DNA of 64,000 nucleotides from Jiangella muralis (GTDB lineage: Bacteria; Actinomycetota; Actinomycetes; Jiangellales; Jiangellaceae): the NCBI RefSeq assembly GCF_001270745.1, contig NZ_LFXL01000031.1, forward strand, positions 62,001-126,000, written 5' to 3'. The position numbers were made by a program, and so were the translations under genes. Shown here piece by piece: positions 25,916 through 38,664 of the stretch; the first letter of the stretch is position 1, and every line of letters begins with the position of its first letter. The notes below the pieces were generated by a model. The model had not been told where the DNA came from and ran no database searches. It saw only the letters and a list, made by a program, of their open reading frames with translations.

Positions 25916-28135
25916 TCAGGACTCGCTCGCCTCGCCGGCCGCGGCAGGAGCCTCGTCCTCGACGATCGGCGTCAGGGCGAGCTTGCCGCGGTCGTCGATC
26001 TCGGTGATCTCGACCTGGATCTTCTGCCCGACCGAGACGACGTCGTCGACGTTCTCGACCCGCTTGCCGCCCGCGAGGGTCCGCAGCTTGGAGATGTGCA
26101 CCAGGCCGTCCTTGCCCGGCAGCAGTGAGACGAACGCGCCGAAGCTCGTCGTCTTGACGACGGTGCCGAGGTAGCGCTCGCCGACCTCGGGCATCGTCGG
26201 GTTGGCGATGGCGTTGATCTGCGTCCGGGCCGCCTCGGCGGACGGGCCGTCGACCGCGCCGATGAAGATGGTGCCGTCGTCCTCGATGGCGATCTCGGCG
26301 CCGGTGTCGTCCTGGATCTGGTTGATCACCTTGCCCTTGGGGCCGATGACCGCGCCGATCTGGTCGACCGGGATCTTGATGGAGATGATCCGCGGCGCGT
26401 AGGGGCTCATCTCGTCGGGCTCGGAGATGGCCTCGGCCATGACGTCGAGGATGGTCAGCCGGGCGTCGTGGGCCTGCTGCAGCGCGGCGGCCAGCACCGA
26501 GGCCGGGATGCCGTCGAGCTTGGTGTCGAGCTGCAGCGCGGTGACGAACTCGCGGGTGCCGGCGACCTTGAAGTCCATGTCGCCGAAAGCGTCTTCGGCG
26601 CCGAGGATGTCGGTCAGCGTCACGTACCGCGTCTCGCCGTCGATCTCACCGGAGATCAGGCCCATCGCGATGCCCGCGACCGGCGCGCGCAGCGGCACGC
26701 CCGCGTTCAGCAGCGACATCGTCGAGGCGCAGACCGAGCCCATGGACGTCGAGCCGTTGGAGCTCAGCGCCTCGGAGACCTGCCGGATGGCGTACGGGAA
26801 CTCCTCGCGCGCCGGCAGCACCGGCAGCAGCGCCCGCTCGGCGAGCGCGCCGTGGCCGATCTCGCGCCGCTTGGGCGAGCCGACCCGGCCCGTCTCACCG
26901 GTCGAGTAGGGCGGGAAGTTGTAGTTGTGCATGTAGCGCTTGGACTTCTCGGCCGCGAGCGTGTCGAGCTTCTGCTCCATGCTGAGCATGTTCAGCGTGC
27001 TGACGCCGAGGATCTGCGTCTCGCCGCGCTCGAACAGCGCCGAGCCGTGCGCCCGCGGAATGGGGCCGACCTCGGCGGACAGCGTGCGGATGTCGGTGAG
27101 GCCGCGGCCGTCGATGCGGACCTGGTCGCGCAGCACGCGCTCGCGGACGACCGCCTTGGTGACGGACCGGAACGCGGCGCTGATGTCCTTCTCGGCGCCT
27201 TCGAACTGCTCGGCCAGCCGCTCCTTGACCTCGGACTTGAGCTCGTCGAGGCGCTCTTCGCGCTCCTGCTTGGCGGCGATCGTCAGCGCCTTGGCCAGCT
27301 CGTCGCGGGCGGCGTTCTCGACGGCGGCGTAGATCTCGTCGGTGTAGTCGAGGAAGACGGGGAACTCCGCCGTCTCCTTCGCCGCGGCATCGGCGAGCTG
27401 CTTCTGCGCGGTGGCCAGCGCGGTGATGAACGGCTTGGAGGCCTCGAGCCCGGCGGCGACGACGTCCTCGGTGGGCGCCGTGCGGCCGGCCTGGACCAGG
27501 CCCCACGTCTCGGCGGTCGACTCGGCCTCGACCATCATGATGGCGACGTCGCCGTCGGGCAGCACCCGGCCGGCCACGACCATGTCGAAGACCGCCTCGG
27601 CCAGCTGCGAGTGGTTCGGGAAGCCGACCCACTGGTCGTCGATCAGCGCGACCCGGACGGCGCCGATGGGGCCGGAGAACGGCAGCCCGGCGAGCTGGGT
27701 CGACGCGGACGCCGCGTTGATGGCGACGACGTCGTACAGGTGGTCGGGGTGCAGCGACATGACCGTCATGACGACCTGGACCTCGTTGCGCAGGCCCTTG
27801 GCGAACGTCGGGCGCAGCGGCCGGTCGGTGAGCCGGCAGGTGAGGATGGCCTCTTCGCTGGGCCGGCCCTCGCGGCGGAAGAACGAGCCGGGGATGCGGC
27901 CCGCGGCGTACATGCGCTCCTCGACGTCGACCGTCAGCGGGAAGAAGTCGAGGTGTTCCTTCGGGTTCTTCGACACCGTGGTGGCGGAGAGCAGCATGGT
28001 CTCGTCGTCGAGGTAGACGACGGCGGAGCCGGCCGCCTGCTGGGCGAGCTGACCGGTCTCGAAACGAATGGTGTGGGTGCCGAACTTGCCGTTGTCGATG
28101 ACGGCTTCGGCGCTGTGAATCTGGGGACCCGTCAT
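25916..28135 (-). CDS. pnp: Polyribonucleotide nucleotidyltransferase (PNPase)
   Basis: A 739-residue exoribonuclease that degrades RNA 3' to 5' with phosphate. Two RNase PH cores are visible (the first with [20 protein letters not shown], the second with [14 protein letters not shown]-type segments and [19 protein letters not shown]). They are followed by a KH domain ([18 protein letters not shown]) and an S1 domain ([27 protein letters not shown]). ATG 28135 follows AGGAGG with seven bases spacing; an in-frame extension to 28342 reaches the rpsO terminator and is rejected. Confidence 0.96.
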   Translation of the reverse strand: MTGPQIHSAEAVIDNGKFGTHTIRFETGQLAQQAAGSAVVYLDDETMLLSATTVSKNPKEHLDFFPLTVDVEERMYAAGRIPGSFFRREGRPSEEAILTCRLTDRPLRPTFAKGLRNEVQVVMTVMSLHPDHLYDVVAINAASASTQLAGLPFSGPIGAVRVALIDDQWVGFPNHSQLAEAVFDMVVAGRVLPDGDVAIMMVEAESTAETWGLVQAGRTAPTEDVVAAGLEASKPFITALATAQKQLADAAAKETAEFPVFLDYTDEIYAAVENAARDELAKALTIAAKQEREERLDELKSEVKERLAEQFEGAEKDISAAFRSVTKAVVRERVLRDQVRIDGRGLTDIRTLSAEVGPIPRAHGSALFERGETQILGVSTLNMLSMEQKLDTLAAEKSKRYMHNYNFPPYSTGETGRVGSPKRREIGHGALAERALLPVLPAREEFPYAIRQVSEALSSNGSTSMGSVCASTMSLLNAGVPLRAPVAGIAMGLISGEIDGETRYVTLTDILGAEDAFGDMDFKVAGTREFVTALQLDTKLDGIPASVLAAALQQAHDARLTILDVMAEAISEPDEMSPYAPRIISIKIPVDQIGAVIGPKGKVINQIQDDTGAEIAIEDDGTIFIGAVDGPSAEAARTQINAIANPTMPEVGERYLGTVVKTTSFGAFVSLLPGKDGLVHISKLRTLAGGKRVENVDDVVSVGQKIQVEITEIDDRGKLALTPIVEDEAPAAAGEASES

Positions 28136-28309
28136 GGGTCGTCCTCCTGGAGCTGGCGGGAGGCCGCTCGAATGAGATCTCGTACGCGCCGGTCTTCGAT
28201 GGAAGCCCGCGGGTCTGTTCCCGAGGGCCACAACCGAGGACCGGCCTGCCGCGTTCAAGTCGGCCGCCCTGATCGGTTGGGCGTTGTTCAATTGTCGCTG
28301 AAATGCCGA

Positions 28310-28340
28310 GGGAGCGGATCCGGTCTCGGAGTCCGCTCCC
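28310..28340 (-). terminator. Hairpin between rpsO and pnp
   Basis: A perfect 9-base stem (GGGAGCGGA at 28310-28318 with its complement at 28332-28340) and a 13-base loop begin 11 bases after the rpsO stop. No T-run follows, as is common in actinobacterial terminators. It may terminate or attenuate rpsO transcripts, or serve as an RNase III-type processing site in the pnp leader. Confidence 0.55.
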
Positions 28341-28351
28341 ACGGCGTCAGC

Positions 28352-28621
28352 TCATCGGCGCAGGCCGAGCTTCTCGATCAGCGCACGGTAGCGCGCGATG
28401 TCGACCCGCTGCAGGTACTTGAGCAGCCGACGGCGCTGGCCGACCAGCAACAGCAGCCCGCGGCGGCTGTGGTGGTCGTGCTTGTGCACCTTCAGGTGCT
28501 CGGTGAGGTGGTTGATGCGGTGCGTGAGCAGCCCAACCTGAACCTCGGGCGAGCCCGTGTCGCCGTCACCACGAGCGTGGTCGGCGATGATGGCCTGCTT
28601 GGTCTTCGTGTCGGTCGGCAC
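28352..28621 (-). CDS. rpsO: 30S ribosomal protein S15
   Basis: An 89-residue ribosomal protein with the diagnostic [39 protein letters not shown] and [20 protein letters not shown] segments. The start is GTG 28621 ([12 protein letters not shown]), five bases after AAGGAG; longer in-frame readings to 28990 would fuse it to unrelated sequence. It lies just upstream of pnp, the standard bacterial order. Confidence 0.97.
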   Translation of the reverse strand: MPTDTKTKQAIIADHARGDGDTGSPEVQVGLLTHRINHLTEHLKVHKHDHHSRRGLLLLVGQRRRLLKYLQRVDIARYRALIEKLGLRR

Positions 28622-28759
28622 GGAACTCCTTGTCGAATCGTTGCGCGGCGCATCCGGGCATGTCCACCGGTGCACTATGAAACCGCGGCCGTTCTGACGG
28701 CGGCGCCAAGGATACCAGCGCGGCCCAGCCAGGACCCAATCGACCCTAGGCTGACCTCC

Positions 28760-29143
28760 GTGACCCCGCGACCGTTCTCGGGTACGGCACCCAGCTGCCG
28801 CAGAGCATCGAGACGCGGACGGCGGGGTACGAGGCGCAGGCGCGCGACGGCGGAGTTCGTGATGCTGCTGGCGCCGGAGGCGCGTGGGCAGGGGTACACC
28901 GCCGACGCCGCCATGCTGACGCTGGACTGGGGCTTCCACCTGGCGGCGGTGCGGATGGTGTGGCTCAAGGTGCTGGAGCCGAACGCCCACGCGATCCGCG
29001 CCTACGAGCGGGCCGGGTTCCGGCCGGCCGGACGGCTGCGGCAGGCCGGCTGGTGGTACGGCGAATCCTGCGACGAGCTGCTGATGGACGCGGTGCGGGC
29101 GGACTTCCCCGGCCCGAGCCGAGTCCCGGGCCGGGACGCCTAG
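28760..29143 (+). pseudogene. Remnant of a GNAT acetyltransferase (frameshifted and shortened)
   Basis: The C-terminal part is a clear GNAT domain ([20 protein letters not shown], then [20 protein letters not shown] and the [16 protein letters not shown] end) in the frame closing at 29143. The N-terminal part ([20 protein letters not shown], then [10 protein letters not shown]) reads only in another frame from 28762. About 50 residues normally present between the two parts are missing. Both a frameshift and an internal deletion are therefore needed to explain it. A short product from an internal ATG near 28861 is possible but would lack half the fold. Element A begins nine bases after the stop. 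Confidence 0.65.
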
Positions 29144-29151
29144 CCTTCGCT

Positions 29152-29897
29152 TGGCCTCCGAAACTCCGACTCGAACCGAGTTTGAGTGGGCGTCGGGTGG
29201 CTGGTCCCGCTGCGCAGGTGTAGACGCAGCATCTGACCAGCCACGTTCGGTCGCCGGGCCGGCGCAGCGGTGTGGGACTACTACTGCGTGATCGATGTGG
29301 GAACACTGTCGTGTCCGCGACAGTGATGCCGCGTCGCTTCCGCAGCGATCTCACATCGATCTCGGCCGCGACCACTTGTGCGCCCCCGGCACGTCACTGG
29401 GTGGGATCACTGTGCGTGTTGGGTGGCATTGCTGTTGCCAGGGGAACAGTGATCTACCCCACCCGACGCAGCGGATCCACACAGTGGCGTTGGGGATCGT
29501 GTAACGGTTCGCCGTTGTCCCGCAGTTCGCCGCTTTGCGGCTCGTGGGCCGTCCCCGTTCGCCTGGCTGGCTGCCGTTCGTCGTTCGTGCCGGTGCGCCG
29601 TTGGGTCGTCCTCGACTCCCGGAGCCGTCTTCGATGGCGGGAGTCGTGTTCGAGGCGCGTTTCGGACGTTTCTCGCCATCGAAGACGACTCCGGGCATCG
29701 AGGTGTGCCCAGACTGCCCCCGTCCCCCTGATAGCTGCCCGTTCTTGGCCGCGGGACCGCGGGTCAAGCGGACACCCAACGCGCGAAGCGCCGATCGGGT
29801 CCGCTTGAGGCGCGGTCACGCGGCTAAGAAAATGGGCAGCAGGGGGACGGCCAACGCGGCAGACCCGGGCGCACGGTCGGCCACCCAGGCCGCGTAG
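29152..29897. mobile_element. Element A: 0.75-kb hairpin-rich repeat, truncated copy
   Basis: This fills the gap between the GNAT remnant and the convergent ribF and contains no credible gene. Its left end (29152-29200) matches the ends of element B at 41.3-42.1 kb. From about 29391 to 29882 it matches the reverse complement of element B in blocks: the CACTGGGTGGGATC block, GTAACGGTTCGCCGTTGTCC, a central palindrome around TCTTCGATGGCGGGAGT, the long-hairpin module, and GACCCGGGCGCACGGTCGGC. The right terminal repeat is missing and one hairpin module is absent compared with B. A private 29265-29385 section has its own nested palindromes (GATCGATGTG/CACATCGATC and CACTGTCG/CGACAGTG). Confidence 0.75.
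29722..29848. repeat. Long-hairpin module, copy 1 (in element A)
   Basis: A 127-base module that begins GTCCCCCTGATAGCTGCCC and ends GGGCAGCAGGGGGAC. The two halves pair almost throughout: GTCCCCCT/AGGGGGAC, GCTGCCC/GGGCAGC, CTTGGCCGCG/CGCGGCTAAG and TCAAGCGGAC/GTCCGCTTGA, with an apical loop of about 25 bases. By eye about 94% identical to the copy at 41437-41562 in reverse orientation. Confidence 0.75.
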
Positions 29898-29917
29898 CCA
29901 AGATCAAGAGGACTCGC

Positions 29918-30859
29918 CTAGGCGCCAAGCACGACGCGAGCTTTGGCGGCGTCGTCGTGCATGGTGGCGACGAGGTCGTCGACCGAGTCGAACTTGAGCG
30001 TGGGGCGCAGCCGCTCGACGAACTCGAGCAGGATCTCGTCGCCGTAGAGGTCGAGGTCGGTGCGGCCGAGCACGTACGCCTCCACCCGCCGGGACACGCC
30101 GTCGAACGTCGGGTTGGTCCCGATCGAGATCGCCGCGGCGAGCCGCTCCCGGTCCGAGACCCGCGACAACCAGCCCGCGTACACGCCGTCCGCCGGCACC
30201 ATCCCGTCGGCGTCCGCGGCCAGGTTGGCCGTCGGGAAGCCGAGCTCGCGGCCCCGTTTGTCGCCCTCGACGACGAGGCCGCGCAGGCGGTGCGGGCGGC
30301 CGAGGATCTCCCCCGCGCCCGACACGTCCCCGACGGCGAGCAGCTCGCGCACCCACGTCGACGACCACCGGCGCCCGCCGTCGGGGGTGGTGACCTCGGG
30401 GATCACCTCGACGGTGAAGCCGTACCGCGACCCCAGCGCCAGCATCGTCGACAGGTCCCCCGCGTTCTGCCAGCCGAACCGGACGTCGTGGCCGACGACG
30501 ACGGTGACGGCGCGCAGGCCGTCGACCAGGAAGCGGCGGACGAACTCCTCCGGAGACTGGCGGGCGAACTCCCACGTGTACGGCTGGACGAGCACGGCGT
30601 CGAGGCCTGTGGACGCGAGCAGTTCGAGCTTGTCGCGCACGCCGGTGATCAGCGGCGGCGCGTCCTCGGGCCGGTGCAGCTGGCGCGGGTGCGGGTCGAA
30701 GGTGACGGCGACGGACTGCGCGCCGGCGGCCGCGGCGTCGGCGACCATGCGGGTCAGGACCTGCCGGTGGCCGAGGTGGACGCCGTCGAAGTTGCCGATG
30801 GTGACGACCGACGGGCCGAACCCGGGAGGGACCTGGTCGAGATCGGTCCAGCGGTGCAC
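29918..30859 (-). CDS. ribF: Bifunctional riboflavin kinase / FAD synthetase
   Basis: A 313-residue enzyme that makes FMN and then FAD. The N-terminal nucleotidyltransferase domain has VVTIGNFDGVHLGHRQVL and the later VVVGHDVRFGWQNAGD and SSTWVRELLAVGDV. The C-terminal riboflavin kinase domain has RGRELGFPTANLAADAD and the DEILLEFVERLRPTLKFDSV end. Normal family length. It lies between element A (convergent side) and the MFS efflux gene, in the rpsO-ribF-truB neighbourhood conserved in actinobacteria. Confidence 0.95.
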   Translation of the reverse strand: MHRWTDLDQVPPGFGPSVVTIGNFDGVHLGHRQVLTRMVADAAAAGAQSVAVTFDPHPRQLHRPEDAPPLITGVRDKLELLASTGLDAVLVQPYTWEFARQSPEEFVRRFLVDGLRAVTVVVGHDVRFGWQNAGDLSTMLALGSRYGFTVEVIPEVTTPDGGRRWSSTWVRELLAVGDVSGAGEILGRPHRLRGLVVEGDKRGRELGFPTANLAADADGMVPADGVYAGWLSRVSDRERLAAAISIGTNPTFDGVSRRVEAYVLGRTDLDLYGDEILLEFVERLRPTLKFDSVDDLVATMHDDAAKARVVLGA

Positions 30860-30896
30860 GCGTGTTCTCCCGGGCTCGATGTCGATTGCCTACACA

Positions 30897-32462
30897 TTAT
30901 GCCCGCGCGCTGGCCTCCTCCAGCTCCGCCAGCTCGGCGTCGCCCACCGTGGTGCGCAGCGACGTCTCGCGCATGAACAGCACGGCGACGAACGCCACCA
31001 GTGCGATCGCCCCGGAGATGAGGAACACCAGCGCCGTCGCGTCGCCGTAGGCGTGCTCGACGATGGTCCGCACCGGGCCGGGCAGCTGGCTCAGGTCCAG
31101 CGACGTCGACCCGCCGTTCTGGGTGGCGGCGCCCGCGCCCGGGATGCCGGCCAGCCCGTCCGAGATGAGGTTCGTGACGTGCGTCGCCAGGATCGCGCCG
31201 AGGACGGAGACGCCGGCCGCGCCGCCGAGCGAGCGGAAGAACGTCACCGTGGACGTGCCGGCGCCGAGGTCGCGGTAGTCGAGGCCGTTCTGCACGGCCA
31301 GCACGAGGTTCTGCATGCTCGACCCGACGCCGACGCCCAGGATGGCCATGTAGACGCCGATCAGGACCAGCGACGTCGCATGGTCGATGGTGCCCAGCAG
31401 CCCGAGCCCGACGACGATCAGCCCGGTCCCCATGACGAGGAACCTCTTCCACCGCCCGAACCGGGTGACCAGCTGGCCGGTGATGGTCGACGCGAGCAGC
31501 AGGCCGACGATCATCGGCAGCGTCAGCAGCCCGGCCGCCGTCGGCGAGTAGCCGCGGGAGATCTGGAAGTACTGGCCGAAGAAGACCGACGAGCCGAACA
31601 TCGCGATGCCGATGGCGACGCTGGCGATGATCGCCAGGATCATGGTGCGCTGGCGCAGCAGCCGCGGCGGCACGACGGGGTCGGCGACCCGCCGCTCGAC
31701 CAGCACGGCCAGCGCGATCAGCAGCACACCGCCGGTGACGAACGCGGCCGACACCCACGACAGCCAGGCGAAGTTCGACCCGGCCAGCGTGACCCAGATC
31801 AGCAGCACGCTGATGCCGCCGGGGATCAGCATGGCGCCCAGCCAGTCGATCTTGGTGTCGGACGACAGCACCGGCAGCTTCAGCGTCCGCTGCAGCAGCA
31901 CCAGTGCGGCGATGCCGAACGGGACGCCGACCCAGAAGCACCAGCGCCAGCCGAGGCTGGAGTCGACGAGGAAGCCGCCCAGCAGCGGGCCGCCCACCGT
32001 CGCCACCGCCATGACGGCGCCGAAGTACCCCATGTACCGGCCGCGCTCGCGCGGGCTGACGATCGACGCCATGACGATCTGTACGAGCGCCTGCAAGCCG
32101 CCGAGGCCGAGGCCCTGCAGGACGCGGAAGCCGATCAGCTGCTCGGTGCTCTGCGAGAACCCGGCGAGGACGGAGCCGAACACGAAGACGGTGATCGACA
32201 GCTGCACGAGCAGCTTCTTGTTCATGCGGTCGGCCAGCTTGCCCCAGATCGGGGTGGTGGCCGTCGCCGCGAGCAGGGTCGCCGTCACGACCCACGTGTA
32301 CTGGTCCTGGTTGCCGCCGAGGTCGCCGATGATCCGTGGCAGCGCGTTGGCGACGATCGTCCCGGACAGCATCGCCACGAACATGGCGAGCAGCAGCCCG
32401 GACATCGCCTCCAGCACCTGTCGATGGTTCATCGTCGTAGGCGCAGCAGCCTCTGTCGTCAT
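30897..32462 (-). CDS. MFS multidrug efflux transporter, DHA2 (EmrB/QacA) family
   Basis: A 521-residue proton-coupled exporter with 14 predicted membrane helices. Motif A between helices 2 and 3 reads GKLADRMNKKLL, and antiporter motif C is GPLLGGFLVDSSLGWRWCFW. Helix 1 carries the family's LSGTIVANALPRI segment (normally LDxTIVNVALP). Typical substrates are hydrophobic cations and antibiotics. Its start overlaps the stop of the MarR gene by four bases, so the regulator and pump form one operon, which points to drug-induced expression through MarR. Confidence 0.92.
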   Translation of the reverse strand: MTTEAAAPTTMNHRQVLEAMSGLLLAMFVAMLSGTIVANALPRIIGDLGGNQDQYTWVVTATLLAATATTPIWGKLADRMNKKLLVQLSITVFVFGSVLAGFSQSTEQLIGFRVLQGLGLGGLQALVQIVMASIVSPRERGRYMGYFGAVMAVATVGGPLLGGFLVDSSLGWRWCFWVGVPFGIAALVLLQRTLKLPVLSSDTKIDWLGAMLIPGGISVLLIWVTLAGSNFAWLSWVSAAFVTGGVLLIALAVLVERRVADPVVPPRLLRQRTMILAIIASVAIGIAMFGSSVFFGQYFQISRGYSPTAAGLLTLPMIVGLLLASTITGQLVTRFGRWKRFLVMGTGLIVVGLGLLGTIDHATSLVLIGVYMAILGVGVGSSMQNLVLAVQNGLDYRDLGAGTSTVTFFRSLGGAAGVSVLGAILATHVTNLISDGLAGIPGAGAATQNGGSTSLDLSQLPGPVRTIVEHAYGDATALVFLISGAIALVAFVAVLFMRETSLRTTVGDAELAELEEASARA

Positions 32463-32920
32463 CGGACGCGTTCCCTTCCCCCGCAGAGCTCCTCGCGGAG
32501 ATCGCCGTTCAGCTTGGTGAGCAGGTCAACCAGCTGCCGGGCCTCGGCCTCGCTCCAGTCCTCGAGCGCGGCGGCGACGATCTCGCCGCTGCGCTCGCGG
32601 GCACGCTGGAGGACCGCGTGACCGTCGGCGGTGAGGGCGAGGATGCCGGCGCGCGCGTCGTCCGGGTCCGGACGGCGCTCCACCAGCCCCCGCTCCACCA
32701 GCTCGGCCGCCTGCCGACTGGCGACGGACGTGTCCACCTGCAGCTGGTCGGCGAGTGCCGTCAGCCGCATGGGGCCGCCCTTGCTCAGCGCGGCGAGCAT
32801 GCCGCCCAGGGTCGGACCCACGCCCTCGTAGATCTCGACGTGGCGGTGGGTGAGGAGCTTCCCCAGCCGGACCAGGAGACGTCCCTGGTCGACCAGCTCG
32901 CTCCAGACATCGCTGCGCAT
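32459..32920 (-). CDS. MarR-family regulator of the adjacent efflux pump
   Basis: A 153-residue winged-helix regulator. The recognition part is MRLTALADQLQVDTSVASRQ with the wing LVERRPDPDDARAGILALTA, including the family-typical D-x-R. ATG 32920 is chosen because upstream in-frame codons (to 32986) run through a near-perfect palindrome that looks like its own operator. It heads the MarR-MFS operon and probably represses it until a ligand binds. Confidence 0.88.
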   Translation of the reverse strand: MRSDVWSELVDQGRLLVRLGKLLTHRHVEIYEGVGPTLGGMLAALSKGGPMRLTALADQLQVDTSVASRQAAELVERGLVERRPDPDDARAGILALTADGHAVLQRARERSGEIVAAALEDWSEAEARQLVDLLTKLNGDLREELCGGRERVR

Positions 32921-32938
32921 GGCGCGCGTCACCGCCTC

Positions 32939-32988
32939 AGTTGGTTGGTCGCTGCAACTATAGGGGTTAATGGTTGCAGCAACCAACT
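32939..32988. promoter_or_regulatory. MarR operator: large palindrome upstream of the MarR-MFS operon
   Basis: The right arm GTTGCAGCAACCAACT (32973-32988) is matched on the left by AGTTGGTT-GGTC-GCTGCAAC (32939-32958), identical as a reverse complement apart from a four-base insertion. The centre is AT-rich (TATAGGGGTTAAT). It lies just before the chosen MarR start and 13 bases from the end of the second MarR gene, so it most likely is the autoregulatory operator. Confidence 0.7.
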
Positions 32989-33001
32989 TATTCCTGAGAG
33001 G

Positions 33002-33445
33002 TTACTCCTGCGCGAGCGACTCGTTCAGCCGTTCGAGCAGAACGGCAAGGGTGTCGACGTCGGCGTCGGGCCAGTCCTCCAGCGCCGCGCCGAACCAGCG
33101 CCCCCGGGCGCCGCGCAGCTGCTGGACCCGGGCGCGGCCCGCGTCGGTGATGTGCAGCAGCCGGGCCCGGCCGTCCTGCGGGTCGGGCACCCGCTGGATC
33201 AGGCCCATCGACTCCATCTGCGTGACCTGTCGGCTGATGGTGGACTTGTCCAGCCCCAGCCGCTCGACCAGATCGGCGGCGCGGATGTCGCCGCCGTCGG
33301 CGAGCAACCCGAGCAGCCCGTACGCGGCCGCCTCGAGGCCTTCGTCGACCTGCCGGGCGAGGTCGATGGACAGCCGGCGCACCCGGCGCCAGAGGAACGC
33401 GAGCTCGGCCTCGAGCTGCTCGTTGACCTGCTGTCGATCGCTCAT
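33002..33445 (-). CDS. MarR-family regulator (second)
   Basis: A 147-residue winged-helix protein with IRAADLVERLGLDKSTISRQ as the recognition region and LIQRVPDPQDGRARLLHITD as the wing. It overlaps the truB stop by four bases (ATGA) on the same strand, so it is transcribed with truB. It is only distantly similar to the MarR gene downstream of it. Its target is not evident; it may also act on the palindrome 13 bases beyond its stop. Confidence 0.88.
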   Translation of the reverse strand: MSDRQQVNEQLEAELAFLWRRVRRLSIDLARQVDEGLEAAAYGLLGLLADGGDIRAADLVERLGLDKSTISRQVTQMESMGLIQRVPDPQDGRARLLHITDAGRARVQQLRGARGRWFGAALEDWPDADVDTLAVLLERLNESLAQE

Positions 33446-34314
33446 ACGAACACCGCCAGGTGCTTCGCGCGGGAACCCCGGTCCTCGACCAGGGACAGCA
33501 GCGTACCGTCTGGCCCGAACACCCCGACCGGCCCGGGCCCGAGCCCGGTGGCCGGCAGTGGCATGCCGTGCGCGACCCGCCCGGCGGTCTCGGCGTCGAC
33601 GTCCAGCCGCGGGAACGCGGCGGCCGCGGCGTCGGCCAGCGACAGCAGGGTGAACTCGGCGCCGAGCTGGTCCAGCGTGCGGGCGACGTCGAGGCGGTAC
33701 GGGCCGACGGCGGTGCGGCGCAACGCCGTCAGGTGGCCGCCGACGCCCAGCGACGCGCCGAGGTCGCGGGCCAGCGCCCGGACGTAGGTGCCGGACGAGC
33801 AGGCCACCGACACGTCGAGGTCGGTGTGCTCCCCCTCGCGGCGGGTGGCCAGCACCTCGAACCGGCTGACGACGACGGCGCGCGGCGGCAGCTCGACGTC
33901 CTCGCCGGAGCGGACCCGGTGGTACGAGCGCACACCGTCGATCTTCACCGCGGACACCGCGCTCGGCACCTGCTGGATCGGCCCGGTCAGCGCGGCGACG
34001 CCGGCCGCGATGGCGTCATCGGTCACCGCGGACGCGTCGGCCGTCGCCGTCACCTCGCCCTCGGCGTCGTCGGTGACCGTGGCGGCGCCGAGCCGGATGG
34101 TGGCGTCGTACTCCTTCGCCGTCAGCGCCAGGTGCCCGAGCAGCTTGGTGGCCTTGCCGACGCCGACCACCAGCACGCCGGTGGCCATCGGGTCGAGCGT
34201 GCCGGCGTGGCCGACGCGGCGGGTGCCGGCCAGCCGCCGGATGCGGGCGACGACGTCGTGCGACGTCCAGCCGCCGGGCTTGTCGACGACGACGAGGCCG
34301 TCGGGGTCAGCCAC
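33442..34314 (-). CDS. truB: tRNA pseudouridine(55) synthase
   Basis: A 290-residue synthase that converts U55 of tRNAs to pseudouridine. The catalytic Asp41 lies in [20 protein letters not shown]. Other family parts are [31 protein letters not shown] and [16 protein letters not shown]-terminal PUA-like segment ends the protein. GTG 34314 overlaps rbfA by eight bases; in-frame extension through rbfA to 34674 is rejected. Part of the rimP-to-truB operon. Confidence 0.95.
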   Translation of the reverse strand: MADPDGLVVVDKPGGWTSHDVVARIRRLAGTRRVGHAGTLDPMATGVLVVGVGKATKLLGHLALTAKEYDATIRLGAATVTDDAEGEVTATADASAVTDDAIAAGVAALTGPIQQVPSAVSAVKIDGVRSYHRVRSGEDVELPPRAVVVSRFEVLATRREGEHTDLDVSVACSSGTYVRALARDLGASLGVGGHLTALRRTAVGPYRLDVARTLDQLGAEFTLLSLADAAAAAFPRLDVDAETAGRVAHGMPLPATGLGPGPVGVFGPDGTLLSLVEDRGSRAKHLAVFV

Positions 34315-34801
34315 GGTGGTCGTCGTCCTCGTCCCCGGAGTCCGCCGCGGAGTCCTCGGCGTCGTCCACGTCGTCGTCCTCGTCGGCCGGCTTGCGGTAC
34401 GGGTCGGGGTCGCCGGCGTACTGCGCCTCGGCCGCCGTCCGGGCCACCCGCTCGTCCGACTCGCGCGCCGTGCGCAGCAGGTCGTCGATGTTCGCGGCGT
34501 TCTCCGGGATGGCGTCGGCCACGAACTCCAGCGTCGGCGTGAACCGGACGCCGGTGCGCCGGCCCACCTCGGAGCGGACCAGGCCCTTGACGCTCTCGAG
34601 TGCCGCGGCCGTGGCCGTGCGCTCCTCCTCGTCGCCGTACACGGTGTAGAAGACGGTGGCGTCGCGCAGGTCACCGGTGATGCGGGCGTCGGTGACCGTG
34701 ACGAACCCCAGCCGGGGGTCCTTGACCCGGCGCTCCAGCGTCTCGGCCGCGATCTCGCGGATGCGGTCGGCCAGTTTGCGCGCCCGCGCTGGATCGGCCA
34801 T
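34307..34801 (-). CDS. rbfA: 30S ribosome-binding factor A
   Basis: A 164-residue ribosome maturation factor with the KH-like fold opening [20 protein letters not shown] and [20 protein letters not shown]. The C-terminal 40 residues are a highly acidic tail ([20 protein letters not shown]) not needed in the core family. It lies two bases from DUF503 and overlaps truB, in the standard infB-DUF503-rbfA-truB order. Confidence 0.94.
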   Translation of the reverse strand: MADPARARKLADRIREIAAETLERRVKDPRLGFVTVTDARITGDLRDATVFYTVYGDEEERTATAAALESVKGLVRSEVGRRTGVRFTPTLEFVADAIPENAANIDDLLRTARESDERVARTAAEAQYAGDPDPYRKPADEDDDVDDAEDSAADSGDEDDDHRG

Positions 34802-34803
34802 GA

Positions 34804-35103
34804 CTACTCCTCGTCTTCGTCGTTGTGGATCCGTCGCCGGGTGGAGAGCAACTCGATCTCCGGCCGGTACGCGACGTGCCGCTCAACGGCGTCGAGCACG
34901 TCGATGCACTGCCGGGAGTCGCCGGCGACGACGGCGACCCCCACCTCCGCGCGGCGGTGCAGGTCCTGGTGACCCACCTCGGCGACGGCGACGTCGAAGC
35001 GGCGCCGCAGCTCGGCCACGATGGGCCGAACCACGGCGCGCTTCTGCTTCAACGAGCGCACGTCGCCGAGCAGCAGGTCGAACACGATGGTCCCGACGAA
35101 CAC
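34804..35103 (-). CDS. DUF503 family protein
   Basis: A 99-residue protein of the DUF503 family, regularly encoded between infB and rbfA in Gram-positive bacteria. It opens [20 protein letters not shown], then [20 protein letters not shown] and [20 protein letters not shown]. The C-terminus is acidic (HNDEDEE). The function is not established; its place in the operon suggests a role near the ribosome. Confidence 0.9.
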   Translation of the reverse strand: MFVGTIVFDLLLGDVRSLKQKRAVVRPIVAELRRRFDVAVAEVGHQDLHRRAEVGVAVVAGDSRQCIDVLDAVERHVAYRPEIELLSTRRRIHNDEDEE

Positions 35104-35124
35104 ATCAGTCCCCGCGGGCGGCCG

Positions 35125-38202
<3,078 letters not shown>

Positions 38203-38292
38203 TGCTCTCCTTCTCGGCCCGGGCGTGTCGGCTCGGACCGGCTAGGTGGTGCGCGTGCTCATCGCTGCTTGCTCATCGAGCGCTCGTGAGCG

Positions 38293-38631
38293 TCACGTCG
38301 TGTCTCCTTCATCCATTCCGTCCGGCCGTCGCGGCCGATCGGGTCGATCCTCGTGCTCTGCGAGCCACCGACGCAGCCCAGTATCGTCGAGCGGCCCCTC
38401 GGCGCGTAATGCGCGCGAGAACGCCCGACGACGCTCGGCTTGGTCGAGACAGCCCTGACGCGGGTGCAGGTACGCACCTCGGCCCGGGAGCCGGCCGTCG
38501 CGGTCGGGAACCAGCGCCATATCGGCGCCGGCACCGCCCACGACGACGCGGAGCAGTTCGGACTTCACCACACGAGACCGGCATCCTACGCAGGTGCGCA
38601 CAGGTGACCGGCCGGGCGCGCGGTCATTCAC
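38293..38631 (-). CDS. ylxR: YlxR family (DUF448) protein
   Basis: A 112-residue small basic protein with the family signature RTCVGCRSRVVKSELLRVVV and GRGAYLHPRQGCLDQAERRR. It lies between nusA and infB as in most Gram-positive genomes. In known cases it binds RNase P RNA or acts as a nucleoid-associated regulator; here only the family is evident. There are 90 bases to infB with no clear regulatory signal. Confidence 0.93.
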   Translation of the reverse strand: MNDRAPGRSPVRTCVGCRSRVVKSELLRVVVGGAGADMALVPDRDGRLPGRGAYLHPRQGCLDQAERRRAFSRALRAEGPLDDTGLRRWLAEHEDRPDRPRRPDGMDEGDTT

Positions 38632-38664
38632 TCGAACAGTTTAGCGTCTCTCGGGCCTGAACGG

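Noticed and set aside
26468-28750. Long plus-strand frame opposite pnp and rpsO that runs into the GNAT remnant.
   Set aside because: The part before 28760 mirrors PNPase coding sequence and has no recognisable domain; only the 3' end is GNAT-like.
29152-29897. Possible insertion sequence or integron cassette.
   Set aside because: No transposase, integrase or attC-like core sites are seen; the term mobile element is used only as a hypothesis from terminal repeats and multiple copies.
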